Origin: Streptomyces scabiei 87.22
GTDB taxonomy: Bacteria; Actinomycetota; Actinomycetes; Streptomycetales; Streptomycetaceae
DNA: 64,000 nt
Direction: 5' to 3'
Assembly: GCF_000091305.1 (NCBI RefSeq)
Contig: NC_013929.1
Coordinates: 10,084,696 to 10,148,695, forward strand
This document shows positions 26,409 through 35,500 of this stretch, in pieces; position 1 is the first letter of the stretch; every line of letters starts with the position of its first letter. A program made the position numbers and the translations under genes. The notes beneath the pieces were generated by a model that saw nothing but the letters and a program-made list of their open reading frames with translations, searched no databases and had not been told where the DNA came from.

Positions 26409-27562
26409 CCGCTCCGCGCTCGGTGCTCATCGTCGGCGAGTCCCTCGCCGGCACCACCGCCGCCCGCCACCTGCGCACCCTCGGCCACACCGGACCGCTC
26501 ACCCTCATCGGTGCCGAGGAGCAGGGCGCGTACTCCCGCCCGCCCCTGTCCAAGGCCGTCCTGAAAGACCCGTCCGCGGACCAGACCCTGGGCCTGACCC
26601 TCGACGGCCTCGACGCCGACGTCATCCGCTCGCCCGCCGTCGCCGCCGACACCCGCCGGCGCACCGTCACAACCGCCGACGGCCGCCGGATCGCCTACGA
26701 CGCGCTGATCATCGCCACCGGTGCGGACGCCCGCCGACTCGCCGCCCCCGGACAGCGCGGCGAACTCGTCCTGCGCACTCTGAAGGACGCCCGCCTGCTC
26801 CGCGCCCGGCTGGCGGACGCCGAGTCGGCGATCGTGATCGGCGCCGGCTTCCTCGGCATGGAGGTGGCCAGCGCCTGCGCCGCCCGCGGCATCCCGGTGA
26901 CCGTCGTGGACACCGACCGCCCGCTTCAGCGCATCCTCGGTGACTACCTGTCCGCCGAGATCACCGCACGCGCCGCAGCACACGGCATCCGCTTCGTCCA
27001 GGCGACCGGCTTCGCCACCCTGACCGGCGACCCCGTGAGCGGCGTGGCACTCCCGGACGGCACCCGGCTCACCGCTGACCTGGTGGTCACCTGCGCCGGT
27101 GAAGTACCGTGCGTCGGCTGGCTGGAAGGGACGGGCCTCGCCGGCCGCCTCGGCGTCGGCATCGACGATGCCTGTGCCACCACCGCGCCCGGCGTGTTCG
27201 CCGCCGGTGACGTCACCTACCTCCGCGGCGACGGCACACGCCCCGACCGGCGTGCGCCCTTCTGGTCCAACGCCGTCGCCCAGGCCAGGACCGCGGCGGC
27301 TTCGGTACTCGGTCTTCCGCTGCCGGGATCCGCGCAGGCCGACTACTTCTGGACCGAGGTCGCCGGTCTCACCGTCAAGATCGTCGGCCGTCTGCCGCTC
27401 CCCGGCGAACCGACCACGGTACAGGGCGGCGTGGCCGACGGACGCGCACTGCTGACCTGGAGCCATGGCGACGGAACGTCGACGGCGGTCGCCTACGGAT
27501 TGCGCAAGCCGGTCGCAGCGCTACGGGCCCTGGCTGCCACGTCGTTGCCCCCGACACCGTGA
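26405..27562 (+). CDS. Ferredoxin reductase (NAD(P)H, FAD)
   Basis: A 385-aa pyridine-nucleotide-disulphide-type oxidoreductase of the putidaredoxin-reductase class. The FAD fold starts VLIVGESLAGTTAARHL, the NAD(P) fold is AIVIGAGFLGMEVAS and the second FAD motif is GVFAAGDVTYL. The C-terminal domain (FWTEVAGLTVKIVG) matches the family. GTG start overlaps the ferredoxin stop. It passes electrons from NAD(P)H to the ferredoxin and closes the operon. Confidence 0.9.
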   Translation: MTAPRSVLIVGESLAGTTAARHLRTLGHTGPLTLIGAEEQGAYSRPPLSKAVLKDPSADQTLGLTLDGLDADVIRSPAVAADTRRRTVTTADGRRIAYDALIIATGADARRLAAPGQRGELVLRTLKDARLLRARLADAESAIVIGAGFLGMEVASACAARGIPVTVVDTDRPLQRILGDYLSAEITARAAAHGIRFVQATGFATLTGDPVSGVALPDGTRLTADLVVTCAGEVPCVGWLEGTGLAGRLGVGIDDACATTAPGVFAAGDVTYLRGDGTRPDRRAPFWSNAVAQARTAAASVLGLPLPGSAQADYFWTEVAGLTVKIVGRLPLPGEPTTVQGGVADGRALLTWSHGDGTSTAVAYGLRKPVAALRALAATSLPPTP

Positions 27563-28036
27563 CGGTGGTGTGGAGGGGTGCTCTGGGGTGCTCTTTCGCG
27601 CTGCACCCGGCTGATCCCCCCGAGCCCTGTTTGCCGGCCGGCCTGATCGGTGCAGAAGTGACGGCAATCTGGTCCGCTCTTCTGGGGCTTGATGTGGCCC
27701 CGTAGGGCTTTCCCCTGGCCAGGCCGCGATTCCCCGGCCGGTCCGGCGGACAGAGCCGGGTCCCGGGACCGGGAAGATGCGACGGAGGTGAGACGGTTCC
27801 GGCGCCACCCGGCAGGAATGACGTTCCACTCGGCCCGGACCGGGCCGCGGTGAGGATCCGTCACCGCCGCGGGGTGCCGAGGAGGAGGCCGCTGCCACGC
27901 CGCCCGTGCCGCCGGGACGGGGCGGGGCCCGCTGACACCGTGCGGGCCGCTCGTTGCCTTCTCCGGGCGTGGAGGCGCAGCCACCGATCACCCAACACCG
28001 GCAGATATATTTCGTAGCTCGATATATGCTGGGTGT
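27563..28036. promoter_or_regulatory. Spacer with PadR-type operator at its end
   Basis: No gene is seen in these 474 bp. At 28003-28030, just before the PadR start, two ATATAT blocks (28005-28010 and 28022-28027) lie in an inverted arrangement flanked by CAG and GCTG. AT-rich inverted repeats are usual PadR sites, and the position over the start suggests autoregulation. No strong ribosome site precedes the ATG at 28037. Two direct copies of GGGGTGCTC occur near 27580-27595. Confidence 0.5.
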
Positions 28037-28378
28037 ATGACCAGACAGAATCCGCCTCTGACGGAACCGCAGTACTTCATCCTCGCCGCACTCATGGACG
28101 GCCCGTTGCACGGTTACGGCATCATCAAGGCGGCAGAGCGGGCCACCGAGGGGCGGTTGCGGATCGCTGTCGGCACCCTCTACGGCGCGCTGGAGCGGAT
28201 GGAGCGGGCCGGGTGGGTGGCCGCCGGCCATGAGGAAGTCGTGGACGGGCGGGCGCGGCGCTACTACCGGCTCACCGAGGACGGCAGCGAGGCGCTCGGC
28301 AGGGAGGCGCTGCGGATGCAGCAGGCGGCGGCCGTCGTCATCAAACGCTCGCGGGATGCCGGAGCAGCCCCGGCATGA
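28037..28378 (+). CDS. PadR-family transcriptional regulator
   Basis: A 113-aa PadR regulator: winged helix-turn-helix with LTEPQYFILAALMDGPLHGYG, the VGTLYGALERMERAGWV recognition region and the RRYYRLTEDG wing, followed by a dimerisation helix. Such proteins typically repress their own gene and an adjacent membrane or transport gene. Its stop overlaps the next gene by 4 bp (ATGA), and an AT-rich inverted repeat lies over its start. Confidence 0.9.
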   Translation: MTRQNPPLTEPQYFILAALMDGPLHGYGIIKAAERATEGRLRIAVGTLYGALERMERAGWVAAGHEEVVDGRARRYYRLTEDGSEALGREALRMQQAAAVVIKRSRDAGAAPA

Positions 28379-29331
28379 ACCGTCTCCTGCTCGCGGTCTA
28401 TCCTGACTCCTACCGCTCCCGGCAGGGAGAAGAGGTACTGGCCTGCCTCGCCGAGGCCTACCCCGGCCGTTCCTGGCCCCCGCCACGGGAGATTGCCGCC
28501 CTCGCCCGAGCCGGAGTACAGGCCCGTGCCCGTGCCGTCGTCGACGACACCGCCCGCCCCTGGTGGCTGGACGGCATCCACCTGGCCGCCCTGGCCCTCG
28601 CCGCGCTGGCGCTGGTCCCGTACCTGCAGGACGTGTGGCACTGGGCCCTGCGCATCGACCCCGGACAGCACGCCATCGCCTTCCACTTCTCCGGCTGGTA
28701 CCCGTGGGCCGCAGGCCCCACGCGGACACGGCTGCTGCCCTACGGGCTGCTCCCGCTGGGCTGCCTGATCGCTCTGCTGCGCGGCAGAGCGTGGATCGCG
28801 CTGCCGGCCGCCGCAGCCATGATCTGGGCCGGCGCCACGTTCAACGGCCGCACCGTCTTCGGGGACGAGGGCAAGGCGGGCTTGAGCTACTACGGTCTGG
28901 GTGCCCCGCTGACGGCCCGTGACCTGGTGCTGTCGGGGGTGCTGTGCGCGGCGTGCGCCGTGCTGGCGCTCTGCCGTCCCCGCCGTCTGCGACGCCGCTC
29001 CTACCGCTGGCTGGTCCCTGTCGTGCTCGCCATGGCCGTGGCCGGGGGCCTGCACATCATCTCCGTCAGCCCTACGTTCCAGCGCGGTCTGTTCGTCCTC
29101 GAAGCCGCCGCGCTGCTCGGCGCGTGGGCGGCGACGGCCGCCACCGGTGACCACCGCTGGCTGATCCCCGTCGCGGCGGTCGCGGTCGTCCGCACGCAGG
29201 CGATCGTCGACCGTCCGGACGCGTTCATGCAGTCCTTTCCGGACCTGGTCGTCCTCATCCTCCTGATCGCGCCCCTGCCCGCCCTGGCGATCACCGCCCA
29301 CCGCCAACAGCGGCAGGCACTCGCCGAATAG
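28375..29331 (+). CDS. PadR-coupled integral membrane protein
   Basis: A 318-aa membrane protein with a cytoplasmic N-terminal domain of about 55 residues and 7-8 hydrophobic segments. The start MNRLLLAVYPDSYRSRQGEE resembles the soluble heads of many actinobacterial membrane proteins encoded directly after PadR regulators. No enzymatic motif seen. Translationally coupled to the PadR gene, so it is probably the controlled target. Function unknown. Confidence 0.7.
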   Translation: MNRLLLAVYPDSYRSRQGEEVLACLAEAYPGRSWPPPREIAALARAGVQARARAVVDDTARPWWLDGIHLAALALAALALVPYLQDVWHWALRIDPGQHAIAFHFSGWYPWAAGPTRTRLLPYGLLPLGCLIALLRGRAWIALPAAAAMIWAGATFNGRTVFGDEGKAGLSYYGLGAPLTARDLVLSGVLCAACAVLALCRPRRLRRRSYRWLVPVVLAMAVAGGLHIISVSPTFQRGLFVLEAAALLGAWAATAATGDHRWLIPVAAVAVVRTQAIVDRPDAFMQSFPDLVVLILLIAPLPALAITAHRQQRQALAE

Positions 29332-29429
29332 GAGCGGACCCCCGATCGGGCCGGCCGAGTCCGGCGGGCCCACGTCGTGCCGCAAGACGTGCGCGACCCC
29401 ACCTCTCCCTCGACGGAAGAAACACCACG

Positions 29430-30329
29430 ATGACCCAGCACGAATATCCGACCCTGCCCGCGCACAGCCCCAGGGCCCCGAGGCAGACCCCCGACGCCCC
29501 CGACACTCCCAGCCGGTCGGGTAGGGAACGGCCGTGGATACCGGCTCTGCTGTACACCCTGGGGTTCGTGACGCTCTACCTGCTGGCCATCTGCACCCCG
29601 TGGGGGCAACGAGCCGAGAACGCCCTGTTCCGTCTCGGTGAACAGGGCAGCGAACAAGCATGGATCTACCCCCTCTCGGGAGCGGACTACGGCTCGACGC
29701 CCCTGCCGCCGATGGAACTCAGCGCCAAGCCCACCCTGATGGTGGGCCTGGCCGTCATCGTGGTCCTCACCCTGCTGCGACGGTGCTGGCGGCAGGGATG
29801 CGCGGCGCTCGGCGTCGTCATTCTCGCGACCGGAGGCAAGGAGCTCCTCAAATCGACCCTGCCCCGCCCGGACCTGGTGGGTGCCCCCGAGAACCTCCTC
29901 GACCAGGGTTTCCCCAGCGGGCACACCGTCATCCCGGCCGCGCTGACTCTCGCCGCCGCCCTCGTGGTTTCCCCCCGCATCCGCCCCTACGTCGCCACGA
30001 CCGGTGTGCTGTGGCTGGCCTGCATCGCCGCCGCCAGCGCGACCATGGGCGGCCACCGGCCCAGCGAGGTGCTGGGAGCCACACTGCTGGCCTGCGCCTG
30101 GTACGGCCTCGCCACCTGGCTGCTGCCACCGGACGCCACACGCAGCCCCCGTGCGCTGCCCGCCATCACCCTGACACTGGCCATGGCCATCGCCCTTGTC
30201 TCCGGCGCCCGGGACGACACCCTCACCAGGTCCCTGACCTCCGCGGCGACGGGCTTCATCTGTGCGGCCCTGGTCTGGCACGCGGCAGCCGGGCGGCCCA
30301 CACATACCGCACGCTCCGCACGGAGCTGA
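29430..30329 (+). CDS. PAP2-family phosphatase
   Basis: A 299-aa membrane phosphatase. After a Pro-rich cytoplasmic start come about six membrane helices. The three-part PAP2 signature is visible: KELLKSTLPRP, FPSGHT and a degenerate third part in ATMGGHRPSEVLG, supplying the catalytic His residues. Family members dephosphorylate lipid phosphates such as undecaprenyl pyrophosphate or phosphatidic acid at the outer face. It lies 98 bp after the PadR-linked membrane protein, possibly in the same transcript. Confidence 0.82.
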   Translation: MTQHEYPTLPAHSPRAPRQTPDAPDTPSRSGRERPWIPALLYTLGFVTLYLLAICTPWGQRAENALFRLGEQGSEQAWIYPLSGADYGSTPLPPMELSAKPTLMVGLAVIVVLTLLRRCWRQGCAALGVVILATGGKELLKSTLPRPDLVGAPENLLDQGFPSGHTVIPAALTLAAALVVSPRIRPYVATTGVLWLACIAAASATMGGHRPSEVLGATLLACAWYGLATWLLPPDATRSPRALPAITLTLAMAIALVSGARDDTLTRSLTSAATGFICAALVWHAAAGRPTHTARSARS

Positions 30330-30436
30330 CACCTGGCCGGCTTCGGGCCGCAAGCGGTTCGCCAAGGACACCGTGCTCACCTCGGACACAGCCGTCGGCC
30401 AGGGCCGTTGTCAGTGACGGCGGCTAGCCTGCGGAC

Positions 30437-30964
30437 ATGATCGAGACGACCGGCGACGACCGCCGTTTCCTGCCCGCCCTGGCCGCCGTCGCCCAGGTGG
30501 AGTTTGACTATGACAACGGCGAGGGCGTGGACTTCGAGCCCTACGACGCCTTCGACTCCGCCGAGGAGACCACCGACTGGATCCGCAACTGGACCGGCAA
30601 CCACGAACTGGACGGCGACGCCTACCGGGTCTTCGGACAGGACGGCACCGGCGGCCTCGTCGCCCTGTGGCGTGTGCGCCCGGGCCGGCCTCTCGCCGAA
30701 CAGCCCGTGGTGTTCATGGGCTCGGAGGGCGAGCGTGGCGTCGTGGCCGTAAACCTGTCCGACTTCCTGTGGCTGCTGGCCGACGGCCTCGGCCCGATGG
30801 AGGTCGTCGAGTACGAGCAGCGCGAAGCGCGACCGAACCCGGCACTGACCGAACTCGCCGAGCGCCACGCCACCACGGCACGCCGACCCGCCCGGGACAT
30901 CATCACCGAGGCACAGGCCGAGTTCCCGACCTTCTCCGACGACCTGGACAGTCTCTGCCGCTGA
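30437..30964 (+). CDS. SUKH/SMI1-like protein
   Basis: A 175-aa acidic soluble protein. The opening (EFDYDNGEGVDFEPYDAF), the central VVFMGSEGERGVVAVNLSDFLWLLADG and the acid-rich character match SMI1/KNR4 (SUKH) proteins, a fold widely used as immunity proteins against polymorphic toxins and also as stand-alone regulators. No toxin gene is adjacent, so it may be an orphan. Confidence 0.6.
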   Translation: MIETTGDDRRFLPALAAVAQVEFDYDNGEGVDFEPYDAFDSAEETTDWIRNWTGNHELDGDAYRVFGQDGTGGLVALWRVRPGRPLAEQPVVFMGSEGERGVVAVNLSDFLWLLADGLGPMEVVEYEQREARPNPALTELAERHATTARRPARDIITEAQAEFPTFSDDLDSLCR

Positions 30965-31173
30965 CACGCCCCGCTCTCGCGCCCAGCACCACTCGACGAC
31001 GAACGCCCGCCCGGAATTCTCGGCGAGGACACGCCTCATCAGCTCCGCACCCACCTCCAGCGCGAGCCGCAGGCTCCCTGCCCACTGCACATCACCCACA
31101 GAAGCCCCAGCGGTGCCGGAACAGGACCTTCGGACCACACGGCAGGGTCCTAGGCCGAAGACCTACGGCGGGG

Positions 31174-32172
31174 TCACGTCTCGTAGGTGAGTGCCTTTTG
31201 CAGATGGAAGTCTGCGACGTCGAGCATCCACTTTCGGTTCGGGAAGTCGCCCTCGGCGATGCGAAGCGGGCCGCCGACCAGGTCCAGGTGCATGACGTAC
31301 TGGTAGTACCTGACGCGCCGCGGATCGAGGTCCGGGTTGCGCAATGCCTCGTAGTGCGGGCCGAAACGCATCCGCATCCAGCAGTGGTCCACTTCGATGT
31401 CGGTGTACATCAGGCCCTCGATGTCGATGAGCACGGGCTCCCCGTCCGGCCCGACGAGGGTGTGTTCCGCGCAGAGCTCGCCGTGGACCACGCCCAGCTC
31501 TGCGCGCGGTTCGAGTGCGGCATGCAGGGTGCGGAGCTTCTCCTTCAGCATCGCCTCGCCTTCGGCCGCGCGAACGTCACGGGGCACGGCAGTGGCAATG
31601 TGCATCAGCGAGCGCTCCAGGTAGGCCTGCTCGCAGGTCATGTCCGGCGGGGCGCCTCCACCATCGATCCACGCCACCCGCCCGAACGCCGGCGCACGGT
31701 AGGCGTGCATGCGCTGCAGCATGTCTGAGAGCTGTGCGAGCGTTCGTCGGCCGGCGTCCGGATCATGTTCCAGCAGCGTCTCCAGTGTTCCGCCTCGGAC
31801 GTCCTCCGCGACGGCGATGTCGGCCGGGTACAGAGTCCGGCTGCGGTCGGCGAGCAACAGCCCCGGTGAACGAGCTCCGACCGCTTCCAGACGACGAGTT
31901 GCTCCCTGGAAGAACTCGATGCCGGAGGCGTGAGCGAACGGGTTCGACGGGTCGTCGTGACCGCCGGGAAGCAGCCCGTCCCAGTAGTCCTCGTCGGCGT
32001 TCCATACATAGACGATCGTGCTCGTGGTGTCGTCCAACGTAATGCGGTAGACGCCCTTCTTCGTGCCGTTGAGCAGGCGGTCGACGGCGGTGATGCGGCG
32101 GTCTGTGCCGAAGACCTCCCGCATCACCGGGGCCAGGGTTTCGGCGTCGGCGAATCTTCGTTCAGCGGTCAT
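31174..32172 (-). CDS. Aminoglycoside-phosphotransferase-fold protein, altered catalytic loop
   Basis: A 332-aa protein with the APH/choline-kinase fold. The lipid/nucleotide lobe has LLNGTKKGVYRITL and the later lobe has VVHGELCAEHTLVG and VLIDIEGLMYTDIEVD. The catalytic HGDxxxxN is HGELCAEH here, so the base Asp is Glu and the metal-binding Asn is His; the DFG-equivalent reads IDIEG. These changes may weaken or abolish phosphotransfer. The ATG at 32172 gives a normal N-terminus. Stands alone; a resistance role is not supported. Confidence 0.7.
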   Translation of the reverse strand: MTAERRFADAETLAPVMREVFGTDRRITAVDRLLNGTKKGVYRITLDDTTSTIVYVWNADEDYWDGLLPGGHDDPSNPFAHASGIEFFQGATRRLEAVGARSPGLLLADRSRTLYPADIAVAEDVRGGTLETLLEHDPDAGRRTLAQLSDMLQRMHAYRAPAFGRVAWIDGGGAPPDMTCEQAYLERSLMHIATAVPRDVRAAEGEAMLKEKLRTLHAALEPRAELGVVHGELCAEHTLVGPDGEPVLIDIEGLMYTDIEVDHCWMRMRFGPHYEALRNPDLDPRRVRYYQYVMHLDLVGGPLRIAEGDFPNRKWMLDVADFHLQKALTYET

Positions 32173-32249
32173 GGAGATGATCTTGCCCCCTCGCCAGAGC
32201 TGGAGAGTAGTCAGCCTCCTGCGACGCTGATGGCGCGGTGGTCTGTTCA

Positions 32250-32440
32250 TCGCTCGATGCTGATCGTCGGGGCGCCGACGATCCAGCCCTGTCGCTGCCA
32301 CCAGCCGATCGCCTTGCGTGCGATGGACAGTTCGCGGTTGACGGTGTCGGCGTGCATCTAGACCGCCCGCGCTGCCGCCAGTTCGGCCCAGGACCTCGGG
32401 CAGCGCGGGGTCGTCGATCGCGGTGACGGGGGAGGCGGGC
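32250..32440 (-). pseudogene. Tyrosine-recombinase (integrase) remnant
   Basis: On the minus strand, 32256-32361 reads HADTVNRELSIARKAIGWW followed by QRQGWI, the SAM-like N-terminal core-binding helix of actinobacterial integrases. Upstream (32362-32440) a PEVLG/AELAAARAV segment is split by a frameshift and a TAG. No catalytic domain follows. A small fragment of a lost integrative element. Confidence 0.5.
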
Positions 32441-32450
32441 GGCCCACCTC

Positions 32451-33395
32451 TCAGCCTGCTCGGCCGATGGTCACGGTCCGGGATCCCGGAGCGAAACCGT
32501 CGAAGGACTGTTCCCAGGACTCGTCCGGCCAGTAGTAGGTCACACGGCCCTCGGACGGCCGGTAACGGGCGGTGTAGACCGTTCCCAATCCCTCGTCGTA
32601 CGCGGATTGGTACAGCGGCGGCTTCAGCATCGCCGCCACGTCCGTACCCGCTGCACGAACAGCCCTCAGCCGCTCTTGGGTCCGGGAGAACTGCTCCTGC
32701 TCGTCAGGCACGGGCAAGTGCTGGTGGTTGGCAGCGCAGGCATCCGCTGCCCCAGTCATTGACATGTCCGGTCCCACGAACACCGTCACTGCCTGCTCGG
32801 AGTCGACAAGGGTGACATTCTGCGGGATCGCGATCGGTATGGACCGCAGCCTGCCGACAGCCTCGTCAACGGTGTTACACGTCTCCAACAGGTAGCGCAG
32901 GACGATAAGAATGGCGAAGCCGGGGCCATGGACGAATCGCCCACCGAAGGTGAGTGACACAGCGAGCCCGGCGTCGTTCATCCCGTCCAGCAAGCCCCAG
33001 GCGGCATCCTGCATTCCGATCACCGGCCGGAGAAAGCGGGAGGAGACAATGGTGCCCTCACACTCGTCGGGGCTGAAGTCGTAGTTGCGCAGCAGGGTGC
33101 CACTGCCGCCGATCTGGGTACAGCCCGAGAAGAACGGTCGCAGCGCCGCAAGGGTGAGGAAGGTTTCCCCTTCGGGCCGGTCGAGCTGACCGGCGAGGCG
33201 GTCGAGGACGGGAACCAGCTCCGGCATGTGCGCCTCGAACAGTTTCCGAGCACGGCCCGCTCCCTCCAAGGTCCGGCTCTCCTCGGTCATCCATCCCTCC
33301 GCGAGCGGCCACAGTGCCTGTGTATGGCCGGCCCATCTCCCGTCGCTTCCGTCGCCGACCTCGATAGCCCGGAAGGTCTTCTGCTGTCGACTCAT
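32451..33395 (-). CDS. C45-type (acyl-CoA:6-APA acyltransferase-like) Ntn hydrolase
   Basis: A 314-aa protein resembling the AAT/C45 family, N-terminal-nucleophile enzymes that cleave amide bonds. The likely nucleophile is C92 in FFSGCTQIGGSGTLL, followed by RNYDFSP (residues 103-109); the C-(x)n-RNYD pairing is the family signature. In this family autocleavage just before the Cys exposes the nucleophile. The start region has no signal peptide. The gene is isolated; substrate unknown. The SGC context and length (~310-350 aa) suit the family. Confidence 0.65.
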   Translation of the reverse strand: MSRQQKTFRAIEVGDGSDGRWAGHTQALWPLAEGWMTEESRTLEGAGRARKLFEAHMPELVPVLDRLAGQLDRPEGETFLTLAALRPFFSGCTQIGGSGTLLRNYDFSPDECEGTIVSSRFLRPVIGMQDAAWGLLDGMNDAGLAVSLTFGGRFVHGPGFAILIVLRYLLETCNTVDEAVGRLRSIPIAIPQNVTLVDSEQAVTVFVGPDMSMTGAADACAANHQHLPVPDEQEQFSRTQERLRAVRAAGTDVAAMLKPPLYQSAYDEGLGTVYTARYRPSEGRVTYYWPDESWEQSFDGFAPGSRTVTIGRAG

Positions 33396-34236
33396 GGCTG
33401 CCGCTCCCTTGTAAACGTCAAGTCAGGTGACGGCAACCTAGCTAATTTCGCAGGTAATTCACTAGATCAGGCTCGGTTGCGGGAGACAGCCGAGGCGCTC
33501 GGAGATCGTGTCGAACGGCATGTCACGGTGCTTGCGCAATTCTTCGCCGCGCAGGACCAGGACGCAGCCGCCGACCTGCACCAAAGGGCCATCCCCAAAT
33601 TGTCATGCAGGGCTCAGGCACAGCTTCGCAGCTTGGTGTTTAACCTCGGCCGTTCACCTGACCCGCTGATCTTGGTTCGTTTCCAGGACAGCAGGGCCGC
33701 CGTTCTTCACGCTTCGAGGTGTCGAGCAACGTCGCGTGAAGGAACGGCCGCTGGTGAAGAGTCTCGCCGCTGAACAGTCCGCTGACGCCGCATTGGGCGT
33801 GCTGTCCCACTTTCGTGTCCAGTTCTACGACTGCCTCTACAGCAGGGCGGATGCGCTCTTCGAGCTCACCGACGCGGTGCTGTGCTCGGACGGCCCGGTC
33901 AACTCGCCCAGCCGGGCCGGCTTCCCGCTCCTCCGCCGGCGCATCCTGCTCAGCTGACGCTCCGCCAAACCCAGCGATCACCGGCTACGAAAGTCATGGA
34001 AAACCCATTGGCTGGCCAGACCCGTGAGCAGCGCCATCACCCACAGCTGCGTGGGGGTCCGGTGAGGGGTAGGGCCGGAGCTGGGTGAACCACCCGTAGG
34101 TGAACGGTGGTCCGGTTGCGACCCCACAGCCCGTGTCTTCGGCTGGCGAGGATCGCCAGCCGTTCGTGGACGTGGTCAACCGCTCCGCCGACCATCGGCG
34201 CCGGCCCCGGCGCCCCGGAGGCACGGAGGTGAGTGG
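33396..34236. other. Gene-poor stretch with transposase debris
   Basis: About 840 bp without an intact gene. The only recognisable content is a transposase N-terminal fragment (listed separately). Bases 33460-33620 hold a short open stretch on the plus strand (LRETAEALGDRVERHV) of no known family, and 34000-34236 shows nothing I can assign. Confidence 0.4.
33769..33910 (+). pseudogene. IS701-like transposase, N-terminal fragment
   Basis: The frame reads GVLSHFRVQFYDCLYSRADA then LFELTDAVLCSDGPV, the well-known start of a common Streptomyces DDE transposase. It goes out of homology after SDGPVN, where the intact protein continues into a SLVELSLAPEHRR-type segment. No catalytic core. A C-terminal fragment of the same protein type lies on the other strand at 37958-38240. 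Confidence 0.65.
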
Positions 34237-34878
34237 TCAGGTGGCGCCGCAGTGCGGACTGTAGGACTGTGCCTCCAAGGCGCTGAGCGGCAGGAAACCG
34301 ACCGTGTTCGCGTACTGCCCGCCGGCATGCCCGTTGGTGTTGATCAGGAGTCGCCAGGGCTGGTTGTTGCTGTCCGTGAGAGTGCAGTAGACGCGCAGCG
34401 TATCGCCCGCCCGGGCGAGTCCGGTGTTGGGGGCGTCGGTTCCCGGGATCGGCTTCATGTCGGCCTGCACGATGCCGGCCGCGGTATGGGTCAGGTACGT
34501 CTCCGCGACGAAGTCGCAGTTGACCATCAACGTCCCGCTGTCGAGGGTCAGGTTGTCCTTGCGGATGAATCCCGTGGTGTTGGCGTACTGCTGGCCGGCG
34601 CGCCCGTTCCGGTTGAGGGTGAGCACCCACTGCACGCGATTGTTGTCTGGAATGAAGCATATGGCGGCGATGTTGTCGCCGGGACGGGCGAGCCCGGTGT
34701 TGGGAGCGTCGGTTCCCGGGATGGGCTTCATGTCGCTCGTGATACGCACCGACGTGGCGCGCCCGATGCCCAGGACGCTGACGTCCGTGGCCTGGGCGGC
34801 GGACGCGTACGGCGACGACACCGCCGTGACGGCGGCTATGCCGAGCAGACTGATCACAGTGGTGACAGGCCTTCTCAT
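34237..34878 (-). CDS. Secreted two-repeat protein
   Basis: A 213-aa protein with a signal peptide (residues 1-28, cleavage near YASAAQA). The mature part has two copies of a ~90-residue unit. Both carry the identical 17-residue block DMKPIPGTDAPNTGLAR (from residues 49 and 140), then Gly-Asp, a Cys-containing strand and QYANT(T/V)GF. This is an SH3-like beta pattern with Cys pairs (C74, C121, C165, C210). The block is nearly identical in DNA too (34411-34461 and 34684-34734), so the repeat arose by in-gene duplication. Function unknown; an extracellular wall- or peptide-binding role is possible. Confidence 0.7.
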   Translation of the reverse strand: MRRPVTTVISLLGIAAVTAVSSPYASAAQATDVSVLGIGRATSVRITSDMKPIPGTDAPNTGLARPGDNIAAICFIPDNNRVQWVLTLNRNGRAGQQYANTTGFIRKDNLTLDSGTLMVNCDFVAETYLTHTAAGIVQADMKPIPGTDAPNTGLARAGDTLRVYCTLTDSNNQPWRLLINTNGHAGGQYANTVGFLPLSALEAQSYSPHCGAT

Positions 34879-34912
34879 GTCCTCGGTCCTCTCTTCCGCT
34901 GGCGAAGGCCCT

Positions 34913-35035
34913 TTACGGCTGGCCAGGTGGCCTACCGCAGCAGGCGACGGTCTGGGTCTGGTTGGCGCCGGCGAGCGGTGCTACCGCGAGCACAGCCGCC
35001 ACTGCCACAAACAAGCCGAGTACGGCCTTGCGCAC
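34913..35035 (-). CDS. Small secreted peptide, 40 aa
   Basis: Short frame starting with GTG at 35035, with a strong GGAGGAGG 4-5 bp upstream. It encodes a basic start (VRKAV), a hydrophobic core and an ALA-type cleavage region (APLAGANQ). The mature tail is only ~15 residues, QTQTVACCGRPPGQP, with a vicinal Cys pair. It is followed 34 bp later by the secreted two-repeat protein on the same strand, so the two may be co-transcribed. No family recognised. Coding is supported by the ribosome site and signal-peptide pattern only. Confidence 0.5.
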   Translation of the reverse strand: MRKAVLGLFVAVAAVLAVAPLAGANQTQTVACCGRPPGQP

Positions 35036-35500
35036 TGCCTCCTCCTCTGATCACGGGGAACCGGTGTTGCTTCGGCAACCGCCGCCGACTTGATGACAGA
35101 GCGCTGTTTCCAGGGTGTGGCCGTCAGACTGATCAAGTGACGGCCCGTTGACCATCACATGTCCGACACAGGGATGTCAGCGAACCAGGGGAACATGATG
35201 TCTGGTGATTGATAACGTGTGCATTATGGCAGCAGGTTGGGTAGCGGAAAGGTCTTCTCCGTGGGGGCGTCCATATCGAAGGAGCCGAGCATTCATCAGC
35301 TTCGGCTCTATCTCACGCTGAGCGAGGAACTCCATTTCGGACGTGCTGCCGCGCGCCTATTCATCACGCAGCCGGCACTGAGTGCGTTGTGGCAAAGGGA
35401 GTCCCTGTTCGGTGAGCAGGGGCTTCGTCGTGTGCGGGGCATGATCGCGGCGGGGTAGGGGCAGGCAGCGGACGGCTTGTTGTGGATCGAGGAGGGTGCG

